Of a stretch of 53,078 nt of DNA, positions 37,603-46,347 are shown in pieces. The position numbers were made by a program, and so were the translations under genes. Origin of the DNA: an uncultured Clostridia bacterium. GTDB lineage: Bacteria; Bacillota; Clostridia; Oscillospirales; Ruminococcaceae. The DNA lies in NCBI GenBank assembly GCA_944386285.1, contig CALXAM010000015.1, forward strand, positions 1 through 53,078, read 5' to 3'. The notes beneath the pieces were generated by a model. It ran no database searches. It saw nothing but the letters and a program-made list of their open reading frames with translations, and was not told the origin of the DNA. Position 1 is the first letter of the stretch; every line of letters starts with the position of its first letter.

Positions 37603-37608
37603 CGTAAA

Positions 37609-39081
37609 TTACCTCCAGTAAAGCTTGGTGAGGGCTTTGATTTTATTCGAAACCGCAGGGGTAAGCTGGTCTTTTTTTACACGCCAGCACCAGTTGCCGC
37701 TCGCGGTGGATGGAGTGTTCATACGCGATTCGGCACCCAATCCCAAAAAGTCCTGCATCTGCGCAATCGCGGTGTTCGCCGGACTTGCCCAAACGGCAGC
37801 GAGTACCGCGTCGGCACAATCTTCGTTCTCGGTGATGCGCAAATATTTCTTCATGTAGTTTAACTCGCTGCGAGTGCGGGATTTAAGCCAAGCACAAAGC
37901 GGTTCGTTATCGTGCGTACCCGTATAGCATACGGCATTTTTCACATGATTATGCGGCATATAGTCGCTTTCAACATTCGGCGTGAATGCAAACTCCATCA
38001 CTTTCATACCCGGGAATCCCGATTCTTTGAGCAGTTCACGTACCTCGTCGGTGATAATGCCCAGATCTTCAGCGATGATTTTACGGTCGCCCAATACCTC
38101 TTTGACGCGGTTAAACAGCTCCATGCCCGGACCTTTTTTCCACTCGCCGCCGGTTGCGTCTTCGTCACCTGCCGGAATTGCCCAGTAGCTTTCGAATCCG
38201 CGGAAATGGTCGATGCGCACACGGTCAAACACGCGGGTCGCGTGGTCAATGCGGCGAATCCACCAGTCAAAACCGGTCTGACGGTGTGCTTCCCAGCTGT
38301 AGACCGGGTTGCCCCAAAGCTGTCCGGTTTCAGAGAAATAATCGGGCGGACAGCCTGCGACCTCCACCGGGGTACGGGTTTCATCCACCATAAACAGAAT
38401 CGAGTTTGCCCAGACGTCTGCGCTGTCATGCGCAACATAGATCGGCAGATCGCCGAGGATCTCGATGCCTTTTTCATTTACATACGTTTTGAGCGCGATC
38501 CATTGCTTGTAGAACTCGTACTGAACAAAGCGCCAGAACAGAATCTCATCATACAGCCGTGCGTACGTTGCCTGCAATGCGTCGTAGTTGCGGTAACGCA
38601 CATCGTCCGGCCATTCATACCATGGCTTGCCGCCGTTTTCCTCTTTAAGCGCCATGAACAGGACATAGTCCTCGAGCCATTTGGTTTCTTTGCAGACGAA
38701 TGCTTCATATTCCTCGTCCGGATGTTCAAAAAAGCGTTTTGCCGCCTTTTTTAAAAGGGGATACCGGTTTTCATACAAAACAGCGTAGTCCACACGTGTT
38801 TCGTCCTCGCCCCAGGAAAGTGAAGTGATCTCGCTTTTTTTAAGCAGTCCCTCTTTGCAGAGCGTGTCCAGATCAATAAAATACGGGTTTCCTGCAAACG
38901 TAGAAAACGACTGATACGGCGAGTCACCGTAGCTGGTCGGTGAAACAGGAAGCATTTGCCATACTTTCTGTTTTGCGCGTGCAAGAAAATCGGCGAAGCG
39001 ATATGCCTCTTTGCCCATCGTGCCGATGCCATAGGGAGACGGCAGACTTGACAAGTGCATCAAAATGCCGCTTTCGCGCAT
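37609..39081 (-). CDS. malQ: 4-alpha-glucanotransferase, MalQ (GH77)
   Basis: A 490-residue amylomaltase. RESGILMHLSSLPSPYGIGTMG opens the protein, PVSPTSYGDSPYQSFS follows, and the catalytic nucleophile is the Asp in VRIDHFRGFESYW with the later GTHDNEP. It rearranges short maltodextrins so that the co-transcribed phosphorylase can use them. The start at 39081 follows AAGGAGAGG; a longer frame from 39189 runs over the promoter. The cytosolic operon handles glycogen or imported maltodextrin. Confidence 0.95.
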   Translation of the reverse strand: MRESGILMHLSSLPSPYGIGTMGKEAYRFADFLARAKQKVWQMLPVSPTSYGDSPYQSFSTFAGNPYFIDLDTLCKEGLLKKSEITSLSWGEDETRVDYAVLYENRYPLLKKAAKRFFEHPDEEYEAFVCKETKWLEDYVLFMALKEENGGKPWYEWPDDVRYRNYDALQATYARLYDEILFWRFVQYEFYKQWIALKTYVNEKGIEILGDLPIYVAHDSADVWANSILFMVDETRTPVEVAGCPPDYFSETGQLWGNPVYSWEAHRQTGFDWWIRRIDHATRVFDRVRIDHFRGFESYWAIPAGDEDATGGEWKKGPGMELFNRVKEVLGDRKIIAEDLGIITDEVRELLKESGFPGMKVMEFAFTPNVESDYMPHNHVKNAVCYTGTHDNEPLCAWLKSRTRSELNYMKKYLRITENEDCADAVLAAVWASPANTAIAQMQDFLGLGAESRMNTPSTASGNWCWRVKKDQLTPAVSNKIKALTKLYWR

Positions 39082-39166
39082 AAGTAACCTCTCCTTTATT
39101 TCATAATCATAATAAAATACAAAAAACATGCTGTGAACCATCCAATCATTGGCACACAACAAAAAT

Positions 39167-39195
39167 ATTATAGCAGTTTTTATGGGCATTTACAA
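39167..39195 (-). promoter_or_regulatory. Promoter of malQ-glgP
   Basis: Minus strand TTGTAA (39195-39190), 17-bp spacer, TATAAT (39172-39167). The -35 box lies inside a 10-bp inverted repeat. Confidence 0.7.
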
Positions 39196-39212
39196 GGCAA
39201 AAGCCTTGTAAA
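39189..39212. promoter_or_regulatory. Candidate operator palindrome over the malQ -35 box
   Basis: TTTACAAGGC (39189-39198) and GCCTTGTAAA (39203-39212) are perfect 10-bp arms around AAAA. No gene ends here that would need a terminator, and position over the -35 box fits a repressor site for alpha-glucan control. Confidence 0.55.
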
Positions 39213-39273
39213 GTGACGTCTAACAGCCGCTTTCATCGGAAAAAAGCAAGAATCAGAATGATTTTTGCGTCCA

Positions 39274-39302
39274 TTGCAATCAAAAAACAGGTGTGATATA
39301 CT
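39274..39302 (+). promoter_or_regulatory. Promoter of HAD-pepD operon
   Basis: TTGCAA (39274-39279), 17-bp spacer, TATACT (39297-39302). Confidence 0.65.
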
Positions 39303-39367
39303 GAAAACAAACAGCATCCGTCGTTTCACAGACGATGGATTGGACAGTTTGAAAGGAAGAACCACAG

Positions 39368-40171
39368 ATGAACAAAAACCGATATGAGGTGTTTTTGGAT
39401 ATTGACGGCACACTGCTTTGGGGAAGCAAAATTCCGGCAAAAAAAGACCGGGATGCCATCAGAGCCGCGCGCGAAAACGGACATCTCATCTTTTTGAATA
39501 CAGGACGCGGACCGGGGAATATTCCAAAAGAACTGCTTTCTGCAATGCCGATTGACGGCATCATTGCAGGCGGCGGTGCATGGATTTTGATTGACGGCGC
39601 CGTGATTTATAAAAAGGAAATTCCGATCGAAGAAGCATCAACTCTTTGCGAGATGCTGCTTTCAAAAAAGATTCCGACTGTGTTTGAGGGTGAGCGCCAA
39701 AACGCGGCGATTTTACCGGACGAACGTGTCGGTGATGCGTTGTTTGACGAAATCGGCACAGAATCGGACATTCTGCCGGTACTCAAAAAGGACAGTTGGT
39801 CAAAAATCACGTTTTTAGTGCGTAAAGACGAGCTGCCAAACGAAATTTTGTCTAAGCTCAACGAACGGTTTGATGTGATCGCGCATCCGAACTACTGCGA
39901 AGCAATTTTGCTCGGCTGTGACAAGGCAAAAGGCATGGCACAGGCACTTTCTTATACAAACGTGCCGCACGAGCGGAGCATTGCAATGGGCGACAGTTTA
40001 AACGATACCCAGATGCTTTCATATGCACAGATTTCTGTGGCGATGGGCAACGCACTCGAACCGGTCAAAGAGATGGCAGACTACGTCACGCTGCCGGTCA
40101 CAGAGTGCGGTGTTGCGGCGGCACTTGTTCATTTCGGACTCGTTTCTGAGGATCAGCTGAAAGGAGAATAA
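39368..40171 (+). CDS. Cof-type HAD phosphatase
   Basis: A 267-residue HAD-superfamily hydrolase with C2-type cap. Motif I FLDIDGTLL (nucleophile Asp near residue 10), motif II LNTGRG, a lysine in CDKAKGMAQAL, and GDSLNDTQML as motif IV are all present. Such enzymes dephosphorylate sugar phosphates or cofactors; the specific substrate cannot be read. GAAAGGAAG precedes the start. The PepD gene begins 3 bp after its stop, so they form an operon. Confidence 0.92.
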   Translation: MNKNRYEVFLDIDGTLLWGSKIPAKKDRDAIRAARENGHLIFLNTGRGPGNIPKELLSAMPIDGIIAGGGAWILIDGAVIYKKEIPIEEASTLCEMLLSKKIPTVFEGERQNAAILPDERVGDALFDEIGTESDILPVLKKDSWSKITFLVRKDELPNEILSKLNERFDVIAHPNYCEAILLGCDKAKGMAQALSYTNVPHERSIAMGDSLNDTQMLSYAQISVAMGNALEPVKEMADYVTLPVTECGVAAALVHFGLVSEDQLKGE

Positions 40172-40174
40172 ACA

Positions 40175-41626
40175 ATGGATTATCAAATCAAAGGGTATGA
40201 ACCAGCGGCGTTTTTTCACCATTTTGAAGAAATCAGCGCCATTCCGCGCGGTTCGGGAAACGAAGAGGCAATCAGCGCCTTTTTGGTCGATTTTGCAGAG
40301 AAAAACGGACTTTCCGCTTATCGTGACCAGGTGTTCAATGTTGTGATCGAAAAGCCGGCGTCTGCGGGCTATGAGAATGCACCCGCTGTCATGCTTCAGG
40401 GTCACACTGACATGGTATGTGAGAAAAACGTGGACACCGTCCACGACTTTCTGACGGAGGGTATCAAACTCGTGCAGGAAGGTGACATTCTCCGTGCGGA
40501 CGGCACAACGCTCGGTGCGGACAACGGCGTTGCAGTTGCAATGATGATGACAATTCTTGAGGATAAAACACTCTGCCATCCGAAACTCACCTGTGTGTTC
40601 ACCGTGCAGGAAGAAACAGGACTGACCGGTGCAAAAGAACTGGACGGTTCGAAAATTGACGCACGGCTCTTGATTAACCTTGATTCCGGCGGACTCGGTC
40701 ATGCAACTGTCAGCTGTGCCGGCGGCATGCGTGTACGGATGCGCCGTGATGCAAACTATGTTTCCACGAATCAGCCGGCGCTTCATATTGCAGTGCGCGG
40801 TTTACAGGGCGGTCATTCGGGCGTGCAGATTCATCTCGGCCGCGGCAACGCCAACAAGCTGATGGGCCGCATGCTGTTTGCTTTGCGTGAAACATTCCCG
40901 GAACTGGTCGTTTCGTCGATTGCAGGCGGCAGCAAGGACAATGCAATTCCGCGTGAATGTGATGCGGTCGTTGCATTCAAATCGCAGGAAGAACTTTTGC
41001 GTGCTGAAGAGATGATCCGTGCAAGCGAGCAGGATATTAAGGCGGAACTTGCCGAAAGCGATCCGGGTTTCTTTGTAAAAGTCGAGTCGTGCACCGCAGA
41101 GCGTATCATGGAAAAGAAAGCGTCCGATGCACTCGTGTCGCTTTTGTATCTCGCGCCAAACGGCGTCTGCGACCGAAACGAGCAAGCAGGTGGCTTTGTC
41201 GTTCGTTCACTCAATTTGGGTGTGATTTATGAAGAGAACGGGAAAGTTGTGCTGGTGTTCGCACCGCGCAGCTCGGTTGCTTCTTTGCAGGAGGAAACAC
41301 GGAAAACGCTTTGCTTTTTAGCAGACACATTCGGATTCTCGACAGAAATCGGCGAGGAGTATCCGGGCTGGGCGTATAATCCGGATTCACCACTGCGTCG
41401 GCTGTTCTGCGAAGTATGGAAAGAGCAGACCGGCGAGGAACTCTGCTGTGAAGCAATTCACGCAGGTCTTGAATGCGGACTGTTTACCGAAAAACTGCCG
41501 GGACTCGATGCAATCGCCGTCGGCGTGGACGAAAGCGGTGCACATACCCCGCAGGAGTCACTCGACATGACAACGGTTCGTCCGATTTATGATCTTGTAT
41601 GCGGCGTACTCAAAAAAATGAAATAA
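40175..41626 (+). CDS. pepD: Aminoacyl-histidine dipeptidase, PepD (M20)
   Basis: A 483-residue dinuclear zinc peptidase. EEISAIPRGSGNEE opens it; metal ligands are in MLQGHTDMVCEKN, LGADNGVA and VQEETGLTGA. A lid domain follows, with GLQGGHSG. It hydrolyses dipeptides such as beta-Ala-His in the cytosol. It is coupled to the HAD gene (3-bp gap) and ends at a strong bidirectional terminator. Confidence 0.95.
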   Translation: MDYQIKGYEPAAFFHHFEEISAIPRGSGNEEAISAFLVDFAEKNGLSAYRDQVFNVVIEKPASAGYENAPAVMLQGHTDMVCEKNVDTVHDFLTEGIKLVQEGDILRADGTTLGADNGVAVAMMMTILEDKTLCHPKLTCVFTVQEETGLTGAKELDGSKIDARLLINLDSGGLGHATVSCAGGMRVRMRRDANYVSTNQPALHIAVRGLQGGHSGVQIHLGRGNANKLMGRMLFALRETFPELVVSSIAGGSKDNAIPRECDAVVAFKSQEELLRAEEMIRASEQDIKAELAESDPGFFVKVESCTAERIMEKKASDALVSLLYLAPNGVCDRNEQAGGFVVRSLNLGVIYEENGKVVLVFAPRSSVASLQEETRKTLCFLADTFGFSTEIGEEYPGWAYNPDSPLRRLFCEVWKEQTGEELCCEAIHAGLECGLFTEKLPGLDAIAVGVDESGAHTPQESLDMTTVRPIYDLVCGVLKKMK

Positions 41627-41636
41627 GAATTGATGC

Positions 41637-41675
41637 AAATAAAAAGGCGTTCCGTTTCGGAACGCCTTTTTATTT
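41637..41675. terminator. Bidirectional terminator between pepD and DUF3784 gene
   Basis: Arms 41637-41654 (AAATAAAAAGGCGTTCCG) and 41658-41675, TTT loop. It serves both convergent units. Confidence 0.9.
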
Positions 41676-41677
41676 GT

Positions 41678-42010
41678 TCATTTTTTGATTCGCGGATCAG
41701 TATTTATCCGAATCAGTCCTACAATGATGACCGCGGCAAACAGTACCGCACCACTAACCCAAAGCCACACAAGGTCGAGCAAAATGCCCGCTGTCAGCAC
41801 ACAAAATGCGGCGGTGATCTGAAGCATTAAAACGCCAACCGAACGGCAAAGACGGTGCTTATCGTATTTTGCCTTTTCCGTTTCGGACAGCGTATTGTAA
41901 CCGGCGATCAAATTGGCACCTCGCCCGCTTAATAAATAAAACGACAGCACAAGCATAAGAAGAATGGTTGCACCGAAAATGATCCCGACAAGGAAATGCG
42001 TAGGTTCCAT
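41678..42010 (-). CDS. DUF3784 family small membrane protein
   Basis: A 110-residue protein with three predicted membrane helices (about residues 5-28, 58-78, 80-100). SGRGANLIAGYNTLSETEKAKYD followed by LCRSVG is the DUF3784 signature, a family frequent in Clostridia with no known function. It is the last gene of the minus-strand Nudix/hydrolase/phosphoesterase operon, 16 bp after the phosphoesterase gene. Confidence 0.85.
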   Translation of the reverse strand: MEPTHFLVGIIFGATILLMLVLSFYLLSGRGANLIAGYNTLSETEKAKYDKHRLCRSVGVLMLQITAAFCVLTAGILLDLVWLWVSGAVLFAAVIIVGLIRINTDPRIKK

Positions 42011-42026
42011 CGCAAAACAGCTCCTT

Positions 42027-42887
42027 TTATGTTTCGTCCGTTTTGATTGTCACACAGACAACCTGCGGACGATTGAAGACACGAAACGGAAATTTACTGT
42101 TGCCAAGGCCGCGGCTGATCACGACTGTCGCATTGCCCGCCTGATAGACCCCGGCGGTATAGCGCGGAAAAATGCCCTGATCGGGGGCAAACAGCCCGCC
42201 TACAAACGGCAGCCGTATCTGTCCGCCGTGCGCATGACCGCAAAAGACAAGCGACGCGCCCGACTGTGCATACATCTTTGCAAGATGCGGACGATGAGAA
42301 AGTAAAATTCGAAATGGTGCGTGCGCCATGTCGACAACGGACCGCATAATCTGTGCATGAATCTCCGTACCCTGCCCATCACCAAACCGATCGGGCGAAA
42401 CGCGCACATCCATGACGCCGCAAATGGCTATTTGCTCGCCGTTTTTTTCGATCACCTCACTGCTGTCATTTAAGACCGTGACGCCGCGTTTTAAAAGAAG
42501 CGGTAAGAGTGTCGGATAAAGCCCCGATTCTGCTTCGTGGTTTCCGGGGCAATAATAGACCGGTGCAATTGCACAGAGCGCTTTTATGAGTGTGAGTGCC
42601 GGCGAAAACGTTGCGGCAGTCGTGCGCCGTTTGTCGATGAGATCCCCCGTGATGACAATGCGATCAGGATTACATGAAGAAACCGCGTCAATCAATTGCT
42701 TTTGATCAATGCCAAACGATTTGTTGTGCAAATCGGAAAGATGCACAATCCGTTCGCCTGAAAATGCGTCAGGCAGTGTTGCAAATGAAAGAGATGTTTT
42801 GTAAACGGTCAGATGATTGTCCTGCCACCATAAAAACAGCACAGCCAGTAAAATCAAAACGGCTGCAATCAAAAAAATCCATCCCAT
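42027..42887 (-). CDS. Membrane-anchored calcineurin-like metallophosphoesterase (YkuE/YaeI type)
   Basis: A 286-residue protein with an N-terminal membrane helix (residues 3-20). The phosphoesterase motifs are all present: HLSDLHN, VITGDLIDKR, CPGNHE, ILLSHRPH and FCGHAHGGQ. Relatives include the UDP-2,3-diacylglucosamine-like and YkuE lipid/cell-wall phosphatases. Its position after a lysophospholipase-like gene suggests lipid or cell-envelope work (inference). AAGGAGGG precedes the start. Confidence 0.9.
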   Translation of the reverse strand: MGWIFLIAAVLILLAVLFLWWQDNHLTVYKTSLSFATLPDAFSGERIVHLSDLHNKSFGIDQKQLIDAVSSCNPDRIVITGDLIDKRRTTAATFSPALTLIKALCAIAPVYYCPGNHEAESGLYPTLLPLLLKRGVTVLNDSSEVIEKNGEQIAICGVMDVRVSPDRFGDGQGTEIHAQIMRSVVDMAHAPFRILLSHRPHLAKMYAQSGASLVFCGHAHGGQIRLPFVGGLFAPDQGIFPRYTAGVYQAGNATVVISRGLGNSKFPFRVFNRPQVVCVTIKTDET

Positions 42888-42907
42888 AGGAACCCTCCTT
42901 GCAGGAT

Positions 42908-43846
42908 TTAAACGGGAATATACCGTCCGATAAACGCATAAATGTCGCGAAGCACCTCATCGCGGCAAAAATCGTTTAAAATTTCATGACGTGCACCTTC
43001 ATAAAGCTTATAAGACACAGTCTGCAAGCCCGCTTCTTTAAGCCATTCATATACCTGTAAAACGCCTTTACCGTATTTGCCCAGCGGGTCATCCGCACCG
43101 CTTATAAGCAAAACCGGCAGATCGCTCGGTACACTCTGCGCCCAAGCTTTGGTTGAACAGCTTCGAAGCAGACGGTAAAGATCGCGATACGCAGTAACGG
43201 TAAATGTAAACGTGCAAAGCGGATCGTTATCATATTTTTTTGTAAGTGTGTGATCGGCAGAAATCCAGGCATTCGGCGACGGATCATCTGGGAATCGCTT
43301 GTTAAAGTCTGAAAAGCTCTGATTTTTCAAAAAATTGCTCTTGTATTTCGGCCCATGAATGGCGCCGATTACGTTTGCCGCAAGAATGCCGAATGGTACC
43401 AGCGGATTTTTCCCACTTGTGCCCATCAGGATGGCACCGTCATAGTCTGCTCCGAAGCGGGAGATTACACTCCGCACAATAAACGAGCCCATGCTGTGTC
43501 CAAGCAGGAAATACGGTTTATCAGGAAACCGCTTTTTGATAATCTGCGTAAGCCGGTGTACATCCTCGGGAAGAATACGCGCACCGTCCGTTTCATGAAA
43601 CCAACCGAGTGACCCGTCCGCACGCGCACGTTTTCCGTGACCCAAATGATCGTGACCGCAGACCGCAACACCATGTGCACAGAAAAATTCAGCAAGCGGC
43701 CGATACCGCTCAAAATACTCACACATGCCGTGAGAAATCTGCAAAACAGCCGATACCTCGCATTCACTCGGCAAATATAAATAGCTTGCCACCCGCGTTT
43801 TGTGGTCGGCAGATAAAAAAGAATCCGTTTCACGGATGATATTCAT
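42908..43846 (-). CDS. Alpha/beta hydrolase, monoacylglycerol lipase-like
   Basis: A 312-residue serine hydrolase of the Hydrolase_4 group. Nucleophile Ser is in LLGHSMGSFI near residue 117, the acid in ISGADDPLG and His in GARHEILND; HGMCEYFERY is the oxyanion segment. No signal peptide. It probably cleaves monoacylglycerols or lysophospholipids. GGAGGC precedes the ATG. It is second in its operon. Confidence 0.88.
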   Translation of the reverse strand: MNIIRETDSFLSADHKTRVASYLYLPSECEVSAVLQISHGMCEYFERYRPLAEFFCAHGVAVCGHDHLGHGKRARADGSLGWFHETDGARILPEDVHRLTQIIKKRFPDKPYFLLGHSMGSFIVRSVISRFGADYDGAILMGTSGKNPLVPFGILAANVIGAIHGPKYKSNFLKNQSFSDFNKRFPDDPSPNAWISADHTLTKKYDNDPLCTFTFTVTAYRDLYRLLRSCSTKAWAQSVPSDLPVLLISGADDPLGKYGKGVLQVYEWLKEAGLQTVSYKLYEGARHEILNDFCRDEVLRDIYAFIGRYIPV

Positions 43847-43873
43847 AGAAAAATGCCTCCGGAACTGTTAGAA

Positions 43874-44287
43874 TCAATAGCTTGCCTTGATACGGTCTTT
43901 TGCCTGCACCACAAGCTGACGGTCGTTATCATAGCTTAAAATACTAGCCGCATGATTGATCTCGACCCATTTGATCTGGGCGATTTCTTCTTCCTGCGGT
44001 GTGTAATCATAGGTGACCGCCTTAGCGAGAAAATAAATGACATCTTTTGTCGTTTCCTTTTTTGGCGAATATGTGATTACACGGCGAAACGACGTGTCAA
44101 GCATAACTTCGATACCGGTTTCTTCCATAATTTCGCGGACAGCCGTCTGTTCTTCCGTTTCGCCTTCTTCCACATGGCCTTTCGGAAACGACCAGTGACC
44201 GCCGTTTTGATTTTTAATGAGCAGCAATTCAATGTTGCCGTGAAATTTGCGGTAAACGATTGCACCGCAGGATTTCTCGTGCTGCAT
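43874..44287 (-). CDS. Nudix hydrolase (diadenosine polyphosphate type)
   Basis: A 137-residue protein with a perfect Nudix box, GHVEEGETEEQTAVREIMEETGI, near residues 38-60, preceded by GHWSFPKG. The opening KSCGAIVYRK is typical of bis(5'-nucleosyl)-tetraphosphatase-like members. It likely removes damaged or signalling nucleotides. TAGGAGGG precedes the start. It is first in the four-gene minus-strand operon; a TATAAT at about 44330 (minus) may be its -10 box. Confidence 0.92.
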   Translation of the reverse strand: MQHEKSCGAIVYRKFHGNIELLLIKNQNGGHWSFPKGHVEEGETEEQTAVREIMEETGIEVMLDTSFRRVITYSPKKETTKDVIYFLAKAVTYDYTPQEEEIAQIKWVEINHAASILSYDNDRQLVVQAKDRIKASY

Positions 44288-44385
44288 AAACGAGACCCTC
44301 CTATATCTAAAAAAGTAATTGTTAATTTTTATTATATCATATGAACGGCAAAATGTGTTGAAAATCTTTTAAAACCTGTTTTTGC

Positions 44386-44414
44386 TTGCATTCAAAACTT
44401 ATGCTCGCTATAAT
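44386..44414 (+). promoter_or_regulatory. Promoter of the GH20 gene
   Basis: TTGCAT (44386-44391), 17-bp spacer, TATAAT (44409-44414). It begins with the word TGCTTGCAT also found at the GH36 promoter. Confidence 0.75.
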
Positions 44415-44458
44415 GGAAGAAACAGGACAAAGAGCACAGAAAGGACGGGATTTTTTCG

Positions 44459-46267
44459 ATGAAAACAGCCATCATTCCCGAATTAAAGCAGATTACAACA
44501 TATCTCACACCGCTTTGTTTGATCAACTATTCGTTAAGCGACAGTGTTTTAGACAATTTTCCACATGCAAATGAGATCTTTGTGGAAAACGGGCGCTTAA
44601 ACGGTGCAAAGCCGATCCGCTATGTCGTACAGTCGATGCCGATGGAAGCATACCGCATTTGTGCAAGAAGTGACCGGATCGATATCATGGCTTCCTCAAA
44701 AAAAGGACTCATGTATGGTCTGTTTACCCTCTCTGAGCTCGACTTGGCAAACAACGGAGAACTCTGCGAATTTGACGTATACGACGAGCCGACACTTTTG
44801 CTGCGCGGACTGTCCGATGATATCTCCCGCGGACAGATTTCTTCATTTGACCACTTCTGTGCGATCATCCGGCGGCTTGCACGTTACAAATACAATACGT
44901 ACATGCCTTACATGGAAGATGTGTTCAAATTTGAATCCGTTCCCGCATGGGGGCGCTATTCTGATCCGATGAGCGCAGCCGAATGGAAGGCGATTATCGC
45001 CTATGCACGCGAATGGATGATCGATGTGCGTCCGATTGTCAACCTGCTCGGCCATTTTGACAAGCTTGTTTACATCAAAGAGCTTCAGCCGCTCGCGCTG
45101 CGCAAAAAAGACGGCACGCTTATTTCCTGCATGGACCCGACGAACCCGCAGGTGCGTGACGTTATCCGCAAGATGCTAAAAGAAATCGTTGACTGCTTCG
45201 GTGTCGGTGTGATCCACTGCGGCGGCGACGAGCCGGTCGGACTCACCGAAGTATTCGGCGAAGAAGAGGGCGGCAAACTATTTATTGAACACTACCGGTT
45301 TATTCATGAGGAACTCTCAGCGCTTGGCTGTACGATGATGATGTATGCCGATTTCTTTGCACCGCCATGGGGCAACTATGCCGTTCCGGTGACACGTGCA
45401 AGAGAACTGCCCGACGATACCGAATTTGTATTCTGGGACTATGCGGCACGAGAAGCATATCCGTTTGTTGACGCGCTTCACAATCAGAACATCCGCATGG
45501 TACTCTCCCCAGGCACTTGGACATGGAAACGGTTCTCCTGCGATATTCGCCAATGTTTTGACAACACAAAAGGGCTGTTAAAAGCAGATAACGGCCGCAG
45601 TGACGGCATGATTATGTCCTCGTGGGCAGACGGCGGTGACACGTTGCGGGAACTGACCGTTCCGGGTGTTTTGATCGGTGCAAACTTCTGCTGGAACCCC
45701 GCTTCCAGTTATGATTACGAAACAATTTACAACGTTATTCATAAGAGTCTCTACGGCTTTGACGAACTGCAATCAGCACTGTTAGAGCCTATCTATCACC
45801 ACGACCGAATCGTTCATCGTGTAGACGAGCACGAATTTAAACAAGAGATCTGGCGCAGTCCGTTTGAACCGGTCGGATTTAAAGACAAAGAAAATATCGA
45901 CATTCTGTGCGCGGCAATGCGCAAAGCAGAGGCGGATTTTTATTCCCTCACGCCTGCGCGGAACAAGGATACATTTGATGCGCTGCTGTTCTCGCTTGCC
46001 GGTGCAAAATTCACTGCGGAAAAGATTTCTCTTCTGCCGTGGAAGCGTCCGCAGTCGATCGAAGAAGGCAGTGTATATGCAAAACGTGCACTGCTCCTCT
46101 GCGGTGAACTGCGCGCATTAAAAGAACTGCACCGCACTCTCTGGCATCGGACAAATCGTGCGTCCGAATGGGAGATGTGCGCCTGCCGGTACGACGATTT
46201 ATGCGATCAACTTCAGATGTTTGCACGCAATGTAACTCTTCGCCGGTTTTATGAAAAAAATAATTGA
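44459..46267 (+). CDS. GH20-family beta-N-acetylhexosaminidase, cytosolic
   Basis: A 602-residue enzyme. Residues 1-95 are the small alpha/beta domain, the rest a TIM barrel. The catalytic Asp-Glu pair is D257-E258 in HCGGDEPVG, the GH20 hallmark. LRGLSDDISRGQIS opens the barrel and WTWKRF is a sugar-binding Trp region. No signal peptide, so it cleaves imported GlcNAc/GalNAc-containing oligosaccharides. It heads a cluster with GH36- and GH29-like genes, matching the sugars of mucin or milk-type glycans. It could prefer another hexosamine. The ATG at 44459 is preceded by AGAAAGGACGGG. Confidence 0.85.
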   Translation: MKTAIIPELKQITTYLTPLCLINYSLSDSVLDNFPHANEIFVENGRLNGAKPIRYVVQSMPMEAYRICARSDRIDIMASSKKGLMYGLFTLSELDLANNGELCEFDVYDEPTLLLRGLSDDISRGQISSFDHFCAIIRRLARYKYNTYMPYMEDVFKFESVPAWGRYSDPMSAAEWKAIIAYAREWMIDVRPIVNLLGHFDKLVYIKELQPLALRKKDGTLISCMDPTNPQVRDVIRKMLKEIVDCFGVGVIHCGGDEPVGLTEVFGEEEGGKLFIEHYRFIHEELSALGCTMMMYADFFAPPWGNYAVPVTRARELPDDTEFVFWDYAAREAYPFVDALHNQNIRMVLSPGTWTWKRFSCDIRQCFDNTKGLLKADNGRSDGMIMSSWADGGDTLRELTVPGVLIGANFCWNPASSYDYETIYNVIHKSLYGFDELQSALLEPIYHHDRIVHRVDEHEFKQEIWRSPFEPVGFKDKENIDILCAAMRKAEADFYSLTPARNKDTFDALLFSLAGAKFTAEKISLLPWKRPQSIEEGSVYAKRALLLCGELRALKELHRTLWHRTNRASEWEMCACRYDDLCDQLQMFARNVTLRRFYEKNN

Positions 46268-46285
46268 ACGCTTTCATTTTCATGC

Positions 46286-46314
46286 TTGCATACCGTAATC
46301 TGTTGTGTTATATT
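46286..46314 (+). promoter_or_regulatory. Promoter of the GH36/GH29 operon
   Basis: TTGCAT (46286-46291), 17-bp spacer, TATATT (46309-46314), again within TGCTTGCAT. Confidence 0.65.
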
Positions 46315-46347
46315 CCGCTTGTAATTTTAGGATTTTGAGGTGGGCAT

